A stretch of 64,000 nt of DNA from Prochlorococcus marinus CUG1438. Its GTDB lineage: Bacteria > Cyanobacteriota > Cyanobacteriia > PCC-6307 > Cyanobiaceae. How positions within the stretch are numbered: the first letter of the stretch is position 1; each line of letters begins with the position of its first letter. Under the pieces are notes generated by a model. That model did not search any database. It saw only the letters and a program-made list of their open reading frames with translations, and was not told the origin of the DNA. The DNA lies in NCBI GenBank assembly GCA_017644325.1, contig JAEPLS010000002.1, positions 347,336-411,335 on the forward strand. The letters are read 5' to 3'. This document shows positions 41,200-51,131 of this stretch, one piece after another. Position numbers and translations under genes: made by a program.

Positions 41200-41757
41200 A
41201 TGAAAAATATTAAATTTAACCCTTTCAAATATTTATTTTTGATTTTTTTGTGTTTAACACTGAGTGCTTGTAGTGGCGGACTTAATGCGGGATTAGAAGC
41301 TTATCAAAGTTCAGATGGAAGATATGCCTTTTTGTATCCAACAGGATGGACTAGAGTAAAAGTCGATGGAGGACCTGAAATTATTTATCATGATCTAATA
41401 AATAGTAATGAAACCTTAAGTTTAGTTATTTCTGATGTAAATAAAGAGGTTCAATTAGAGCAATTAGGAAGTCCAAGTGAAGTAGGTCAAACATTAATCG
41501 ATAAAGTCATTGCTCCGAAGGGTTCAGGTAGAGAAGTGAAACTTATAAATGCCAATAAGAGGGAGGCATCCAATCATATTTTCTATGATTTAGAATATGA
41601 ATTAAATTTAAATGAACAGGCCAGACACGAATTGGCTACTGTCGTAATTGATAGAGGAACACTTTACACTTTCGCTGTGGGAACAAATGAAGAGAGATGG
41701 AATAAAGTTGACGGTATGTTTAGTAATGTAATTGAATCATTTAACTTTTTAATATAG
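41200..41757 (+). CDS. psbP: PsbP-like photosystem II lipoprotein (CyanoP)
   Basis: A lumenal lipoprotein of the PsbP/CyanoP family, which assists photosystem II assembly in cyanobacteria. The signal peptide (residues 1-23) ends in the lipobox LSAC with Cys24 as lipidation site. The mature domain opens with AYQSSDGRYAFLYPTGWTRV, the typical PsbP start, and continues with YHDLINSNETLSLVISDV and GSPSEVGQTLIDKV. Length 185 aa matches CyanoP. The gene is monocistronic, divergent from recR and convergent with the ABC exporter. Confidence 0.9.
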   Translation: MKNIKFNPFKYLFLIFLCLTLSACSGGLNAGLEAYQSSDGRYAFLYPTGWTRVKVDGGPEIIYHDLINSNETLSLVISDVNKEVQLEQLGSPSEVGQTLIDKVIAPKGSGREVKLINANKREASNHIFYDLEYELNLNEQARHELATVVIDRGTLYTFAVGTNEERWNKVDGMFSNVIESFNFLI

Positions 41758-41772
41758 TTCAGAAATTCTGTA

Positions 41773-43545
41773 CTAGATTCCTACTTGAACATTCCATAAA
41801 TCAGCATATATTTTGTTCTGATCTAATAGTCTTTCATGTTTTCCGCTTTCGACTATTTTACCTTTATGAATAACAACAATGTTATCCGCATTTTTTATAG
41901 TGCTTAATCTATGAGCTATTACTATAGTTGTTCTTTCTTTGGTGATTTTAGATAATGATTTTTGAATTAAAGCCTCTGTTTCATTATCAACTGAGGCTGT
42001 AGCTTCATCTAATATTAATATTGGTGCATCCTTTAAAACAGCTCTCGCCAAGGCAATTCTTTGACGTTGTCCGCCTGAGAGCCTTTGGCCCCTTTCCCCC
42101 ACTATAGTTTTATAGCCATCTGGCAATTGTTCAATAAATTCATGAGCTTCCGCAATCTTTGAAGCTTTAATAATATCTTTAAGACTTGGGTTGATTGAGC
42201 CATAAGCAATATTTTCTTGTACACTGCCATGAAATAAATAAGTTTCTTGACTTACTAAAGAAATACACTTTCTTAAATCCCTCAAATTTATTTCTTTAAT
42301 AGAAATGCCATCCAAGGTTATTAACCCATTATTACTATCATATATCCTAAGGAGTAATTTGATTATTGTACTTTTCCCAGAACCTGTTAAACCAACAATT
42401 CCTAATGTTGAGTTATTTTCAATTTTAAAATTTATGTTTTTTAAAGTTAAATCTCGTCCAGGATAATTAAAATTTATATTATTAAAAATAATTTCTCCTT
42501 TAATATCTTTAGGTTCAATTTTTATTTTTCCATCTTTTATTTTTATAGGCGTATCTATGAGATCAATTACTCTATTTATCGAAGCCATAGATCTCTGAAA
42601 ATCATCTAAAACATGCCCCAAAGTAGTTAAAGGCCACAATAGTCTTTGTGTAATAAATACTAAAAAACTATAAGTTCCTACATCAAGTGTCTTATTCCAA
42701 GTTTGGAAACCTCCAATTAATAGAATCGCTATAAAAGCAAATAAAATTGCAAATCTTATAAGAGGGATAAAAGCAGAAGATAATTTTATTGCAGCCTTAT
42801 TACTTCTTTGATAATCCAGACTTTGTTTATTTAATCTATTTAGTTCCCATTTTTCTTTAGTAAAACTTTTGATTGTTAGAATTCCACTTAAATTATTATT
42901 AAGTCTTGATGCCAACAGCCCAGCCTTATTTCTAACATCTTTATATTTTGGAGCAAGCTTCCTTTGAAATTTAATTGATCCTAAAAATATAATTGGAATA
43001 GGAAAGAAAGCAAATAAAGCGATTTTTGGAGAAACAAAAATCATCGTGCCACCTATTATCAAGACAGTTATAAATAACTGAATAATCTGATTAGCACCTT
43101 GATCTAGAAATCTCTCGAGTTGATTTATATCATCATTTAAAATAGATAATAGTCTTCCAGTATTATCGCTTTCAAAAAATTCCATATCTAATTCTTGTAT
43201 ATGCTCATAAGCTTTTATTCTCAATTTATGTTGCGAAAGCTGAGCCAAATTTCTCCATAAAACAGAATATAAATATTCAAAGGAAGATTCGCCAGACCAA
43301 ACTATTCCTGAGGCAAATGCAAGGAAAATTAATTGTGCTGAAACTTCTTTTATACCAAAACCAGCGATCCATGAATTTTGTTCTTTTACGACTATATCCA
43401 CCGCAAGACCAATTATTACAGGAGGAGCTAAATCTAATATTTTATTAATTACGGAACTAAAAAAAGCAAAAAATAGTAATTTTCTTTCATCAATAAGATT
43501 TAAATAAAGTCTAATTATTGGATTTTGCGTTTTATTAGTTCTCAT
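41773..43545 (-). CDS. MsbA-type ABC transporter (fused membrane and ATPase domains)
   Basis: A half-size exporter of 590 aa. The N-terminal membrane domain (about residues 20-310, six helices) is followed by an ATPase domain with Walker A IVGLTGSGKSTIIKLLLR, Q-loop SLVSQETYLFHGS, signature LSGGQRQRIALARAVLKDAP, Walker B ILILDEATASVD and the switch histidine in VIAHRLSTI. It should act as a dimer in the inner membrane. Substrate is unknown; lipids, peptides and drugs are all possible in this family. It follows the 93-residue exported protein gene by 23 bp. Confidence 0.9.
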   Translation of the reverse strand: MRTNKTQNPIIRLYLNLIDERKLLFFAFFSSVINKILDLAPPVIIGLAVDIVVKEQNSWIAGFGIKEVSAQLIFLAFASGIVWSGESSFEYLYSVLWRNLAQLSQHKLRIKAYEHIQELDMEFFESDNTGRLLSILNDDINQLERFLDQGANQIIQLFITVLIIGGTMIFVSPKIALFAFFPIPIIFLGSIKFQRKLAPKYKDVRNKAGLLASRLNNNLSGILTIKSFTKEKWELNRLNKQSLDYQRSNKAAIKLSSAFIPLIRFAILFAFIAILLIGGFQTWNKTLDVGTYSFLVFITQRLLWPLTTLGHVLDDFQRSMASINRVIDLIDTPIKIKDGKIKIEPKDIKGEIIFNNINFNYPGRDLTLKNINFKIENNSTLGIVGLTGSGKSTIIKLLLRIYDSNNGLITLDGISIKEINLRDLRKCISLVSQETYLFHGSVQENIAYGSINPSLKDIIKASKIAEAHEFIEQLPDGYKTIVGERGQRLSGGQRQRIALARAVLKDAPILILDEATASVDNETEALIQKSLSKITKERTTIVIAHRLSTIKNADNIVVIHKGKIVESGKHERLLDQNKIYADLWNVQVGI

Positions 43546-43568
43546 AAAAATACTACTAAATTATTCTG

Positions 43569-43850
43569 TTATGATTTAAGACTTTCTTGAGTTTCTAATT
43601 TACATTTTGTTTTTGCAACTTGATGACTTGCAGTTTTTATAAATTCATCGTAGTAGCATTCACAAGTTTCATTAGCAATTCCCTCACTATATTCCATTTC
43701 TGCTTTTAACATCTCCTCTTTAACACTCTGAATACAAAATGATTTTATGATTGAATTTGATTTGGTTTGGGCTAAATAATAGCTATTAAAAGAAGTCAAT
43801 AAGCTAATGAGATTCACAAGAAGAAAAAATTTATATTTGCTGGCTTTCAT
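43569..43850 (-). CDS. small exported Cys-containing hypothetical protein
   Basis: The 93-residue protein has a basic N-terminus and hydrophobic stretch (residues 8-27), a likely signal peptide. Four cysteines follow: one in SFCIQSV, a CEC pair in ANETCECYYDEF, and one in KTKCKLE. The body is predicted helical. The spacing suggests a disulphide-stabilised periplasmic helical bundle. No function is known to me. It is tightly spaced between the DEAD-box helicase (9 bp) and the ABC exporter (23 bp), probably one transcript. Confidence 0.62.
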   Translation of the reverse strand: MKASKYKFFLLVNLISLLTSFNSYYLAQTKSNSIIKSFCIQSVKEEMLKAEMEYSEGIANETCECYYDEFIKTASHQVAKTKCKLETQESLKS

Positions 43851-43859
43851 TGCGTTGAA

Positions 43860-45641
43860 TTAGTATCTTACTTTAATTTTTTTTAATTTATTTTTAGTTT
43901 CTCTATGCAGATCTCTAGGCAAATCAACCAAACTATAATCATTAAAAATCTGTATCTTACCAATTGATCTACCATTTATATTAGTTGAATTACAGATTGA
44001 GGATATTATATTTGCAACTCTAACTCCATCAAATTTACCAAAGTTAAATTTGTAGGTCTCAAAAGAATCATTTTGATAATTATTTCTTCTGTTTGAATTT
44101 CTCAAACGATTATTGCCGTTTCTATTTGATCTATTTCGTTCATTATTATTTTGTTTATGAATCCAAGAATCATCTTCATCAAGAAAAAATGCTTTATTAC
44201 CAATTACCAAATTGATTGCAGCCATTGCGATATTTGTATCATCCAACGAGTGTTTTTCTTTTAAATTATCTAATACATCAATAATCAAAGCTTTATTTTC
44301 TTCATTTTCTTCTTTAGCTAAAGAACTCTCATTAACATTCTCAATAAGTTTCTCCATCCTTTTTTCATTTATTAGTTTATTATTCGGTATATTAATTTCT
44401 TCAATCTTAGTTCTTGTTGCATTTTCTAAGTTTCTTAGAAAATGCTTTTCTCTTTGATTAACAAATAAAATTGCTTCTCCAGATCTACCTGCTCTGCCAG
44501 TTCTTCCAATTCTATGCGTATATGTTTCTTTATCGAAAGGAAAATCATAATTAACAACAAGTTTTATCCTCTCAACATCTAATCCTCGAGCCGCAACATC
44601 AGTTGCAACAAGGATATCAATAAATCCTTTTTTTAATCTATCAACTGTATTTTCTCTTTGATTTTGAGGTATGTCTCCATTAAGTACTGCAACAGTATGA
44701 CCTGAGTTTTCAAGAGCTTCGGCTATTGAATTAGTAAGTAATTTTGTCCTTACAAATATTATTACTCCCTCGTTATTAAGTTCTAATATTCTTTTTAAAG
44801 CATCTAACTTATGATGTCTCTGGACATATATAAATTTTTGCGAAATTAATTGGGTTTCTTTTTTTACACTTTTTATTAAAATTTCAGCGGGGTCATTTAG
44901 ATATTTTTTTGCTATGTTTCTAATCTCATTAGGCATTGTTGCTGAAAATAATACCATCTGTTTATTTTCTGGAAGTTTATCTATTATCCATTCAATATCT
45001 TCAAGAAAACCCATATTTAACATTTCATCGGCCTCGTCTAAAACAAGACAATTTATACCGTTAATTTTAAAAGTTCCTTGTCTTATATGATCCATTATTC
45101 TGCCAGGAGTCCCAACTACTACGTCAACTTTTCTTTTCAATGCCGAAATTTGATTTCGGTAGTCGGTACCTCCATATATTGCAACTGTCTTAAAATTACC
45201 AGATTCAGAACTATAACTTTTAAAAGATTCTGCCACTTGCGTTGCCAACTCCCGAGTAGGAGTCATAACTAACACTTTGGCATTTAATTCATTATTATCA
45301 GCGAGTTTTTCTATTAATGGTAAAGCGAAAGCTGCAGTCTTACCTGTTCCAGTTTGAGCTTGGCCTAATAAATCTCTGCCTAACATTAGTTCAGGAATAG
45401 CAGCTTTTTGTATAGGAGTAGGATTCTTATATCCTTTATTTTTTAAAGAATTTAAGATCGATTTATTAAAACCAAAATTGAGAAATCCATCCTCATTATC
45501 ATTTACTTTCGATACTTCTAATGGTTGCGATCCAAATTCTTTTTCACTTTCTAATTTCTTGGAGTCATTTAAAGAAATATCATCTTTCTGAGATTTTAAA
45601 TGCCCATTATCAACTATGCGTCCGTCTTTTTTAGATGTCAT
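43860..45641 (-). CDS. deaD: DEAD-box ATP-dependent RNA helicase
   Basis: An RNA helicase that unwinds structured RNA. In cyanobacteria such enzymes (CrhR type) respond to cold or redox. After an acidic N-terminal stretch of about 55 residues come the Q motif, Walker A AQTGTGKTAAF, PTRELATQ, the DEAD box VLDEADEML, SATMP, and motif VI HRIGRTGRAGRSG. A C-terminal extension has an Asn/Arg-rich linker (about 500-530) and then a DbpA-type RNA-binding domain (DGVRVANIISSICNSTNING). Length 593 aa fits CsdA/DeaD. A hairpin potential in the 5' leader (45646-45674) may be regulatory. Confidence 0.92.
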   Translation of the reverse strand: MTSKKDGRIVDNGHLKSQKDDISLNDSKKLESEKEFGSQPLEVSKVNDNEDGFLNFGFNKSILNSLKNKGYKNPTPIQKAAIPELMLGRDLLGQAQTGTGKTAAFALPLIEKLADNNELNAKVLVMTPTRELATQVAESFKSYSSESGNFKTVAIYGGTDYRNQISALKRKVDVVVGTPGRIMDHIRQGTFKINGINCLVLDEADEMLNMGFLEDIEWIIDKLPENKQMVLFSATMPNEIRNIAKKYLNDPAEILIKSVKKETQLISQKFIYVQRHHKLDALKRILELNNEGVIIFVRTKLLTNSIAEALENSGHTVAVLNGDIPQNQRENTVDRLKKGFIDILVATDVAARGLDVERIKLVVNYDFPFDKETYTHRIGRTGRAGRSGEAILFVNQREKHFLRNLENATRTKIEEINIPNNKLINEKRMEKLIENVNESSLAKEENEENKALIIDVLDNLKEKHSLDDTNIAMAAINLVIGNKAFFLDEDDSWIHKQNNNERNRSNRNGNNRLRNSNRRNNYQNDSFETYKFNFGKFDGVRVANIISSICNSTNINGRSIGKIQIFNDYSLVDLPRDLHRETKNKLKKIKVRY

Positions 45642-45645
45642 TTTA

Positions 45646-45674
45646 AATGCCCAATTATCTTCTGATCAGGCATT
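45646..45674 (-). promoter_or_regulatory. possible hairpin in the deaD 5' leader
   Basis: Read on the minus strand, AATGCC, a 17-nt loop containing TGATCA, and GGCATT form a potential 6-bp stem that ends 4 nt before the deaD start codon. It would cover the initiation region. RNA helicase mRNAs are often controlled through leader structure, but a 6-bp stem is modest and could be chance. Confidence 0.25.
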
Positions 45675-45778
45675 CAACAAATATCTAAATTTACTTAAAT
45701 TGCTGACTAGCCATACAGAGCCGAATTATTAATCTAACATCTTAAGGTTAAAATCTTACTAATTTCTCAAAAAAATAT

Positions 45779-47482
45779 TTAATTTAAATAATAAATGTTT
45801 AGAAATTTCTTGGCTCTTGTAACTGCAGTATAAAGCAACCTTCTTTCAAAATCATCTCTGCAAAAGATATTTTCGCTATCTTTTTTTTCTTTTAAAGCAT
45901 ATTGCTTTCTTCTGTATTTTTGAGACCACAAAATACTTACCATCTCAGATTCACTTCCTTGTGATTTATGGATGGTGATAGCAACTGCTGGCACAACATT
46001 TTCTAAATTAGATGGATCAATTAATTCAACAATTTCTTCGTTATTATCATTGTATTTTCTAAAAAGAAATTTTCTTTCATTTTTTGAACCTATAAGGACG
46101 CCAATATCTCCATTTGACAATCCAAGTTCATTATTATTTTTTGTGCACATGATTGGAACCCCCTCACTAAGGGTTTTCAGGTCATAAGGTTTTTTCTGAC
46201 CAAAAACAATTTCATTCAAATATTCAACACTCCATATCCCGGTATTTTTTTCACATAAAATTAAGTGACTTTGTAAATCCATAAATATCTTATCTACTAA
46301 ATCCTTTTCATTAAGCAATAAATTATGATTGCCATCATCAAATATATATTTTCTTTTACTTAAATTTGAAGTTGAATGACTTAACTTATTTAGATGACTT
46401 TTAATTTCATTAAAAAGATGTTTTGGAATATCTTTTTCTCTACTTTTTGTAAAAGTAACTTCTTTTGATTTTTTATATTTTTCTAATTCTCTAATCTTTT
46501 GATTAAGGGAAGAATCATCTTTATTAAAGATCAATCTACTAATTAATGCAATATCACCAATGTTTCTGTATGTTTTATTTAAATTTACTATGCAAGAATT
46601 AATTAAACTATTATCACAATATTCAAACAAATAATTCCAGATAGAACAGTTATTTATAGGGGACAACTGATTTTTATCGCCTACTAAAATAATTTTGCAG
46701 TCCCTTGCTAGTAAACTTAAAACTGATTCAATCAAATCTATATTTACCATTGACATTTCATCAATTATGAAAATATCAAGTTCTTTTAGTTTAAATTTCA
46801 ATTTAAGAGAATTATTCTGAGAATTTAATATCCATCTATGTAATGTTTGGAATTCTATTTGATCTACAAATTTGCTGGAGGAAATATTCTTTTTATCATT
46901 TAGAGATTCTTTTAGACGAGCTGTTGCTTTCCCTGTAGGAGCTGACAAACCAATATTTAAAAAGTTATCAATTTCGAGAATTTCTAAAATTAAATTTATT
47001 ATTAAAGTTGTTTTACCTGTGCCTGGCCCTCCTTGAAGAAAAACCAAGTTTGAATATTCAAATATATTTTTAATTTGATTAATTTTATTATCATCTTCAT
47101 AAATTATCGAATTAATAAAAATATCGGAATCTATTTTTTTTAAAAAGGAATTAATAACTCTATCTATCTGAGTTGACCATTTCGCGAGGGCTAATTTTCT
47201 ATCGACCAATAAGAATGGAGAATTAAGGCAACCTATTAAGCCTATATCTTGTAGAACTTCTAAATGTTTATTGGGCCAGCCATCTTCTAATAGCTCAAGG
47301 ATTATTAAACTATTATCTATATCAATAATAGTTTCACCATTTTTTTCAAACTCTAGTAAAATTTTCAACGTATCTTTTACATAATTACCATATTTTTTTT
47401 CATTAAATTTGAAAATATCCGAGATTAGGTTAAATACATGATCATATTGGAAATTCTCAATATCATTAATCATTTTTGTCAT
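45779..47482 (-). CDS. recD: exodeoxyribonuclease V subunit alpha
   Basis: The fast 5'-3' helicase motor of RecBCD, which processes double-strand DNA ends. Walker A is FLQGGPGTGKTTLIINL, then LSAPTGKATARLKESL, Walker B FIIDEMSMVNID, and LVGDKNQLSPI. The C-terminal UvrD-like end is AITIHKSQGSESEMVSI with YTAVTRAKKFLNIYY. Length 567 aa is near normal. It is the last gene of recC-ICMT-recB-recD, one base after recB. Composition is extremely AT-rich. Confidence 0.92.
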   Translation of the reverse strand: MTKMINDIENFQYDHVFNLISDIFKFNEKKYGNYVKDTLKILLEFEKNGETIIDIDNSLIILELLEDGWPNKHLEVLQDIGLIGCLNSPFLLVDRKLALAKWSTQIDRVINSFLKKIDSDIFINSIIYEDDNKINQIKNIFEYSNLVFLQGGPGTGKTTLIINLILEILEIDNFLNIGLSAPTGKATARLKESLNDKKNISSSKFVDQIEFQTLHRWILNSQNNSLKLKFKLKELDIFIIDEMSMVNIDLIESVLSLLARDCKIILVGDKNQLSPINNCSIWNYLFEYCDNSLINSCIVNLNKTYRNIGDIALISRLIFNKDDSSLNQKIRELEKYKKSKEVTFTKSREKDIPKHLFNEIKSHLNKLSHSTSNLSKRKYIFDDGNHNLLLNEKDLVDKIFMDLQSHLILCEKNTGIWSVEYLNEIVFGQKKPYDLKTLSEGVPIMCTKNNNELGLSNGDIGVLIGSKNERKFLFRKYNDNNEEIVELIDPSNLENVVPAVAITIHKSQGSESEMVSILWSQKYRRKQYALKEKKDSENIFCRDDFERRLLYTAVTRAKKFLNIYYLN

Positions 47483-47483
47483 C

Positions 47484-50400
47484 CTAAAAAAGGTTATCTA
47501 AATAAATAATTCTGTTTAAAGGAGCATAACTAATAAAAACACCTGGAGATATATCTTTTAAATTTGATTTCTCAAATAATTGAAAATCTGGCAATCCTTT
47601 TAAAAACAAATAAATATATCCTCCTAGATGTAGATTTGGTTGATAATTTTTGATTCTCCACTTTAATAATCTATGTAGTGCTAATAAATAAAGATGAGAT
47701 TGCAATGGATAATGATGTTTAATCATTTCATCTCTCATATTTTCATAGTTATAGTTTATCGGTAAGCAAGCACTGTTATCACTTCCAGCAATAAAATTAC
47801 TTTTCCAATCAATTATCCACCATTTACTATCTTCTAATGTATTACCTACAGGAAAGACACAGTCAATACATCCTGAATGAAAACCTTTATTCATAATTTG
47901 CAGATCATTTATTTTATTTGAGTATTCTTCTCCAAATTCATATTCCTGATCTAGGAGAAAGCATTTTGATATATCTTGAGAATTTAGATTTCTGCCTTTA
48001 TAAGATAGTGTTAAATCATATTTAACCTCCTTGAGTATTTTTTCTTTTGGGATATCAACTAGTTTCTTGTTTTGTAATTTACTTCCTAAAGGAATATTTA
48101 TAACTCTTAAGATAGATTCTTTTACTTTAAAAGCTAAAGAAGTATCGATTTGATGAAATTTCAATTCCTCAACAATTAAGTCAATTAATTCTTGAGTACT
48201 ATCATTTCTAAATTCAAATCTTTCAATTATTTTATGCAAACAAGTACCAGCAATAGTCCCTTTTGGAAATTCACTTAGGGGATTTGGATAAGAAAAATAA
48301 TTAGGATAATTTATTAATTTATTAGAATTAGATTTTTGGTCAATATTAATAATTGAAATATTATCTTCATAATCCTTATATTGATTAATGGCTGCAATAA
48401 TTTTTTTATCTTTACGTAGCCATGACGAATAACTTGAATAGGAAATCTCTTGGGCCTTGGGAGAATCTTTAAATAGTTTTTTATTAAATTTAACTAATTT
48501 CCAGAGATTATTAAATCTTTTAATTTGGAACCTATCATAAATCTCATTAATTTGCTGTTTCTCAATTTTTTCTACAACCGCAGATTTATAAATATCAATA
48601 TTTTCAAGATTGGAAAGTAAATCATTATTTAAAATATTATTTTTATCATCTAAATCGTTAAAAATTATAAGCTTATATTTACTCCTTGTGAGTGCTACAT
48701 AAATTAATCTTTCATCCTCCTTAGATAAATCTTTTTCTTCTGTTAATTTAAAATTTTCCACCTCCTCGGAATTATTAGAAATATTAATATACAAGTTTTT
48801 ATCATTAATTGATTTCCAGATAGGGCCTTTAATTTTTTTTGACTTATTAGAAATAATTGAAAGATATGGACACAAGACTACATCAAATTCAAGACCCTTA
48901 CTGCTATGTATAGTAGAAAGATTAATCCCATTCTTAAAATTGTAATCTTTAATAAGATAGTTTTCTCCAGTACAAGTTCGCAAAGAATCATCTAACTGAT
49001 TCTGATACCATTTAAATACTTTATTGAGATTAAAGTCATTATTGATTAACTCTATTTCAATTATTTCTGAAAGTTGAAATAAATTTGAATTTAAATCTGA
49101 ATCTCGAATAATCAAGGATGATTTATAATTAAAAATAAGTTCATTAATAATATTTAAAAAACCTTTTTCTCTTAGTTCTTGGGACCAATTAATACATTTA
49201 TTAATTAAATTTTCTAATTTTTTGCTTTTGCGATGAACATCTAGTTCTTCTAGATCAATTTCTACAAATTTAGAAATAGCTAACAAAGCTATTTTTTTAT
49301 AAATCCTAGGATGCAACAAACAATCTATGAAGTAAGTCAATAGAGTACTTGCTTCTGTATCAAAAATATTTTGTTTATTTTGAATATTGCATGGAATATT
49401 AAACTTACTTAATTTATTTTTTAAATCTAAGCATTGAAAATTATTTGATGTAAGAATCGCAATTTTATTAATATCAATTTCTTTATTATTTAAGATAAAA
49501 TTAATCATATAGCGAGTTACAAGATCCTCAATATCAGTTTCTTTTTTTGAAAACTCTACAATTTCAAATACGTTTTCAAATTCAAACTTAGGGTTGCAAA
49601 TTTTATTAATCCTAGAGGTTAATTCCCCATAGCTTAGTTTTGATTCTTTAAGTCCATTTTTATAAAGTTTATTAATAACATCAAGCAATTTATTTGAGGA
49701 TCTATAATTATCTGAAAGATTAAAAACTTCTTTTGCTTCAGATCTTGCATCTAAGTAGGTTTCAATATCTCCTCCCCTAAATTTATATATCGCTTGTTTT
49801 GGGTCACCTACACATATTAAAAAATGATTATTTGTATTAAAGAATCTTTTTATTAAATTCCATTGAGTTCTATCTGTATCTTGGAACTCATCAACTAAGA
49901 CACATTTAATTCGATTTTGAATATGAGATAGTGAACTATCATTCCTAAGATCCGAATCTAGATATGTATTTTCTACAGTCTTTATAAGATCATTGAAGTT
50001 AAAAATCGAAGATCTCTTCTTTAATTCAATTAATTTTAGATAAGCCAATTGGGTAAATATTCTTACGAATTCTGTATAAATACCCTCCTTTATTTTATAA
50101 ATTCTATCTTGCAGTAATTTGAATCTACTTAAATCTAAATTCAGATGATATTTATTTACTGCTTTAATTATATTTTCTTTATAAAAATACTTAAATAAAA
50201 GATCATCATCTTTGGAAATAACATTTAGAAGTTCAATAATATCTTTTGAATAAAGCTTTTTATTAATCTCATCAATCCAATAAATTATCTGATTAAATTT
50301 ATCATCTCTAGGTTTTGCTGAATATATATTACTTTTACCACCAGAATCTTTGATTAATTTACCTAATTCAATAAGCTTTAAAAATAATTCTTTACCTTCC

Positions 50401-51119
50401 TTATTCCATTGAGCACAAAACTCATTCCAACTAATAGATAAAAAGTCATTTAAATAATTATTTACGTCAATATCATTATATTTATTATTTATTTGTATTT
50501 TGCAAATATTTTCATTATCAATATTCTTCAAAATCTCTATAAAAAATGACTTATTAAGTCTACTTTTAAATCTAGAACTTATTTTTTTTTGACTGATTGC
50601 TGAAATTAGATCTGGATGCAAATTTAGGAAACAATCTATCCACAAATCATCTATAACATTTTTATATAAATTATCTATATTATTTTCTATAGATATATCT
50701 GAAGATAAACCAATTTCAATATTATATTCATTAATAATATTATTACAAAAAGAATGGAAGGTTGTAACTCTTAATTTATAAATTTCATTAATAAAATTAT
50801 CAATTTCAGATATTATTTTTTCCTTAGATTTTTCCTTCTTAATAAATTTTAGACACCATTCATGAAGAGTATTATCTATCTTGCTTCCATTGTGATTTTG
50901 CAAAAAAGATTTTAAGTCGCTAAATCTTGAAAGTATTTTATCTCTTAATTCTGAACATGTATTTTTTGTAAAGCTTAATAAGATTATCTCCTCCGGTTTT
51001 ATTTTTTTCTCCAAGACATTTCTTAAAACTATATGCGCCAAGGTAAAACTTTTACCAGTTCCAGCACTCGCCTCAATTAATTTAAACTTATTTTCTAATT
51101 TGATTTCATTAATATTCAT
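47484..51119 (-). CDS. recB: exodeoxyribonuclease V subunit beta
   Basis: The 3'-5' helicase and nuclease subunit of RecBCD. Walker A is LIEASAGTGKSFTLAHIVL at residues 13-31, Walker B is VLVDEFQDTDRTQWNLI, followed by CVGDPKQAIYKFRGGDIETY and LSTIHSSKGLEFDVVLCPYL, then YVALTRSKYKLIIF. The C-terminal nuclease domain keeps its metal site, with Asp in CIDCVFP and WWIIDWKSNF, so nuclease activity should be retained. Length is 1211 aa. A 60-base sample at 50461-50520 has only 9 G or C. An ICMT-like gene separates it from recC. Confidence 0.94.
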   Translation of the reverse strand: MNINEIKLENKFKLIEASAGTGKSFTLAHIVLRNVLEKKIKPEEIILLSFTKNTCSELRDKILSRFSDLKSFLQNHNGSKIDNTLHEWCLKFIKKEKSKEKIISEIDNFINEIYKLRVTTFHSFCNNIINEYNIEIGLSSDISIENNIDNLYKNVIDDLWIDCFLNLHPDLISAISQKKISSRFKSRLNKSFFIEILKNIDNENICKIQINNKYNDIDVNNYLNDFLSISWNEFCAQWNKEGKELFLKLIELGKLIKDSGGKSNIYSAKPRDDKFNQIIYWIDEINKKLYSKDIIELLNVISKDDDLLFKYFYKENIIKAVNKYHLNLDLSRFKLLQDRIYKIKEGIYTEFVRIFTQLAYLKLIELKKRSSIFNFNDLIKTVENTYLDSDLRNDSSLSHIQNRIKCVLVDEFQDTDRTQWNLIKRFFNTNNHFLICVGDPKQAIYKFRGGDIETYLDARSEAKEVFNLSDNYRSSNKLLDVINKLYKNGLKESKLSYGELTSRINKICNPKFEFENVFEIVEFSKKETDIEDLVTRYMINFILNNKEIDINKIAILTSNNFQCLDLKNKLSKFNIPCNIQNKQNIFDTEASTLLTYFIDCLLHPRIYKKIALLAISKFVEIDLEELDVHRKSKKLENLINKCINWSQELREKGFLNIINELIFNYKSSLIIRDSDLNSNLFQLSEIIEIELINNDFNLNKVFKWYQNQLDDSLRTCTGENYLIKDYNFKNGINLSTIHSSKGLEFDVVLCPYLSIISNKSKKIKGPIWKSINDKNLYINISNNSEEVENFKLTEEKDLSKEDERLIYVALTRSKYKLIIFNDLDDKNNILNNDLLSNLENIDIYKSAVVEKIEKQQINEIYDRFQIKRFNNLWKLVKFNKKLFKDSPKAQEISYSSYSSWLRKDKKIIAAINQYKDYEDNISIINIDQKSNSNKLINYPNYFSYPNPLSEFPKGTIAGTCLHKIIERFEFRNDSTQELIDLIVEELKFHQIDTSLAFKVKESILRVINIPLGSKLQNKKLVDIPKEKILKEVKYDLTLSYKGRNLNSQDISKCFLLDQEYEFGEEYSNKINDLQIMNKGFHSGCIDCVFPVGNTLEDSKWWIIDWKSNFIAGSDNSACLPINYNYENMRDEMIKHHYPLQSHLYLLALHRLLKWRIKNYQPNLHLGGYIYLFLKGLPDFQLFEKSNLKDISPGVFISYAPLNRIIYLDNLF

Positions 51120-51131
51120 ATCTTTATTTAT

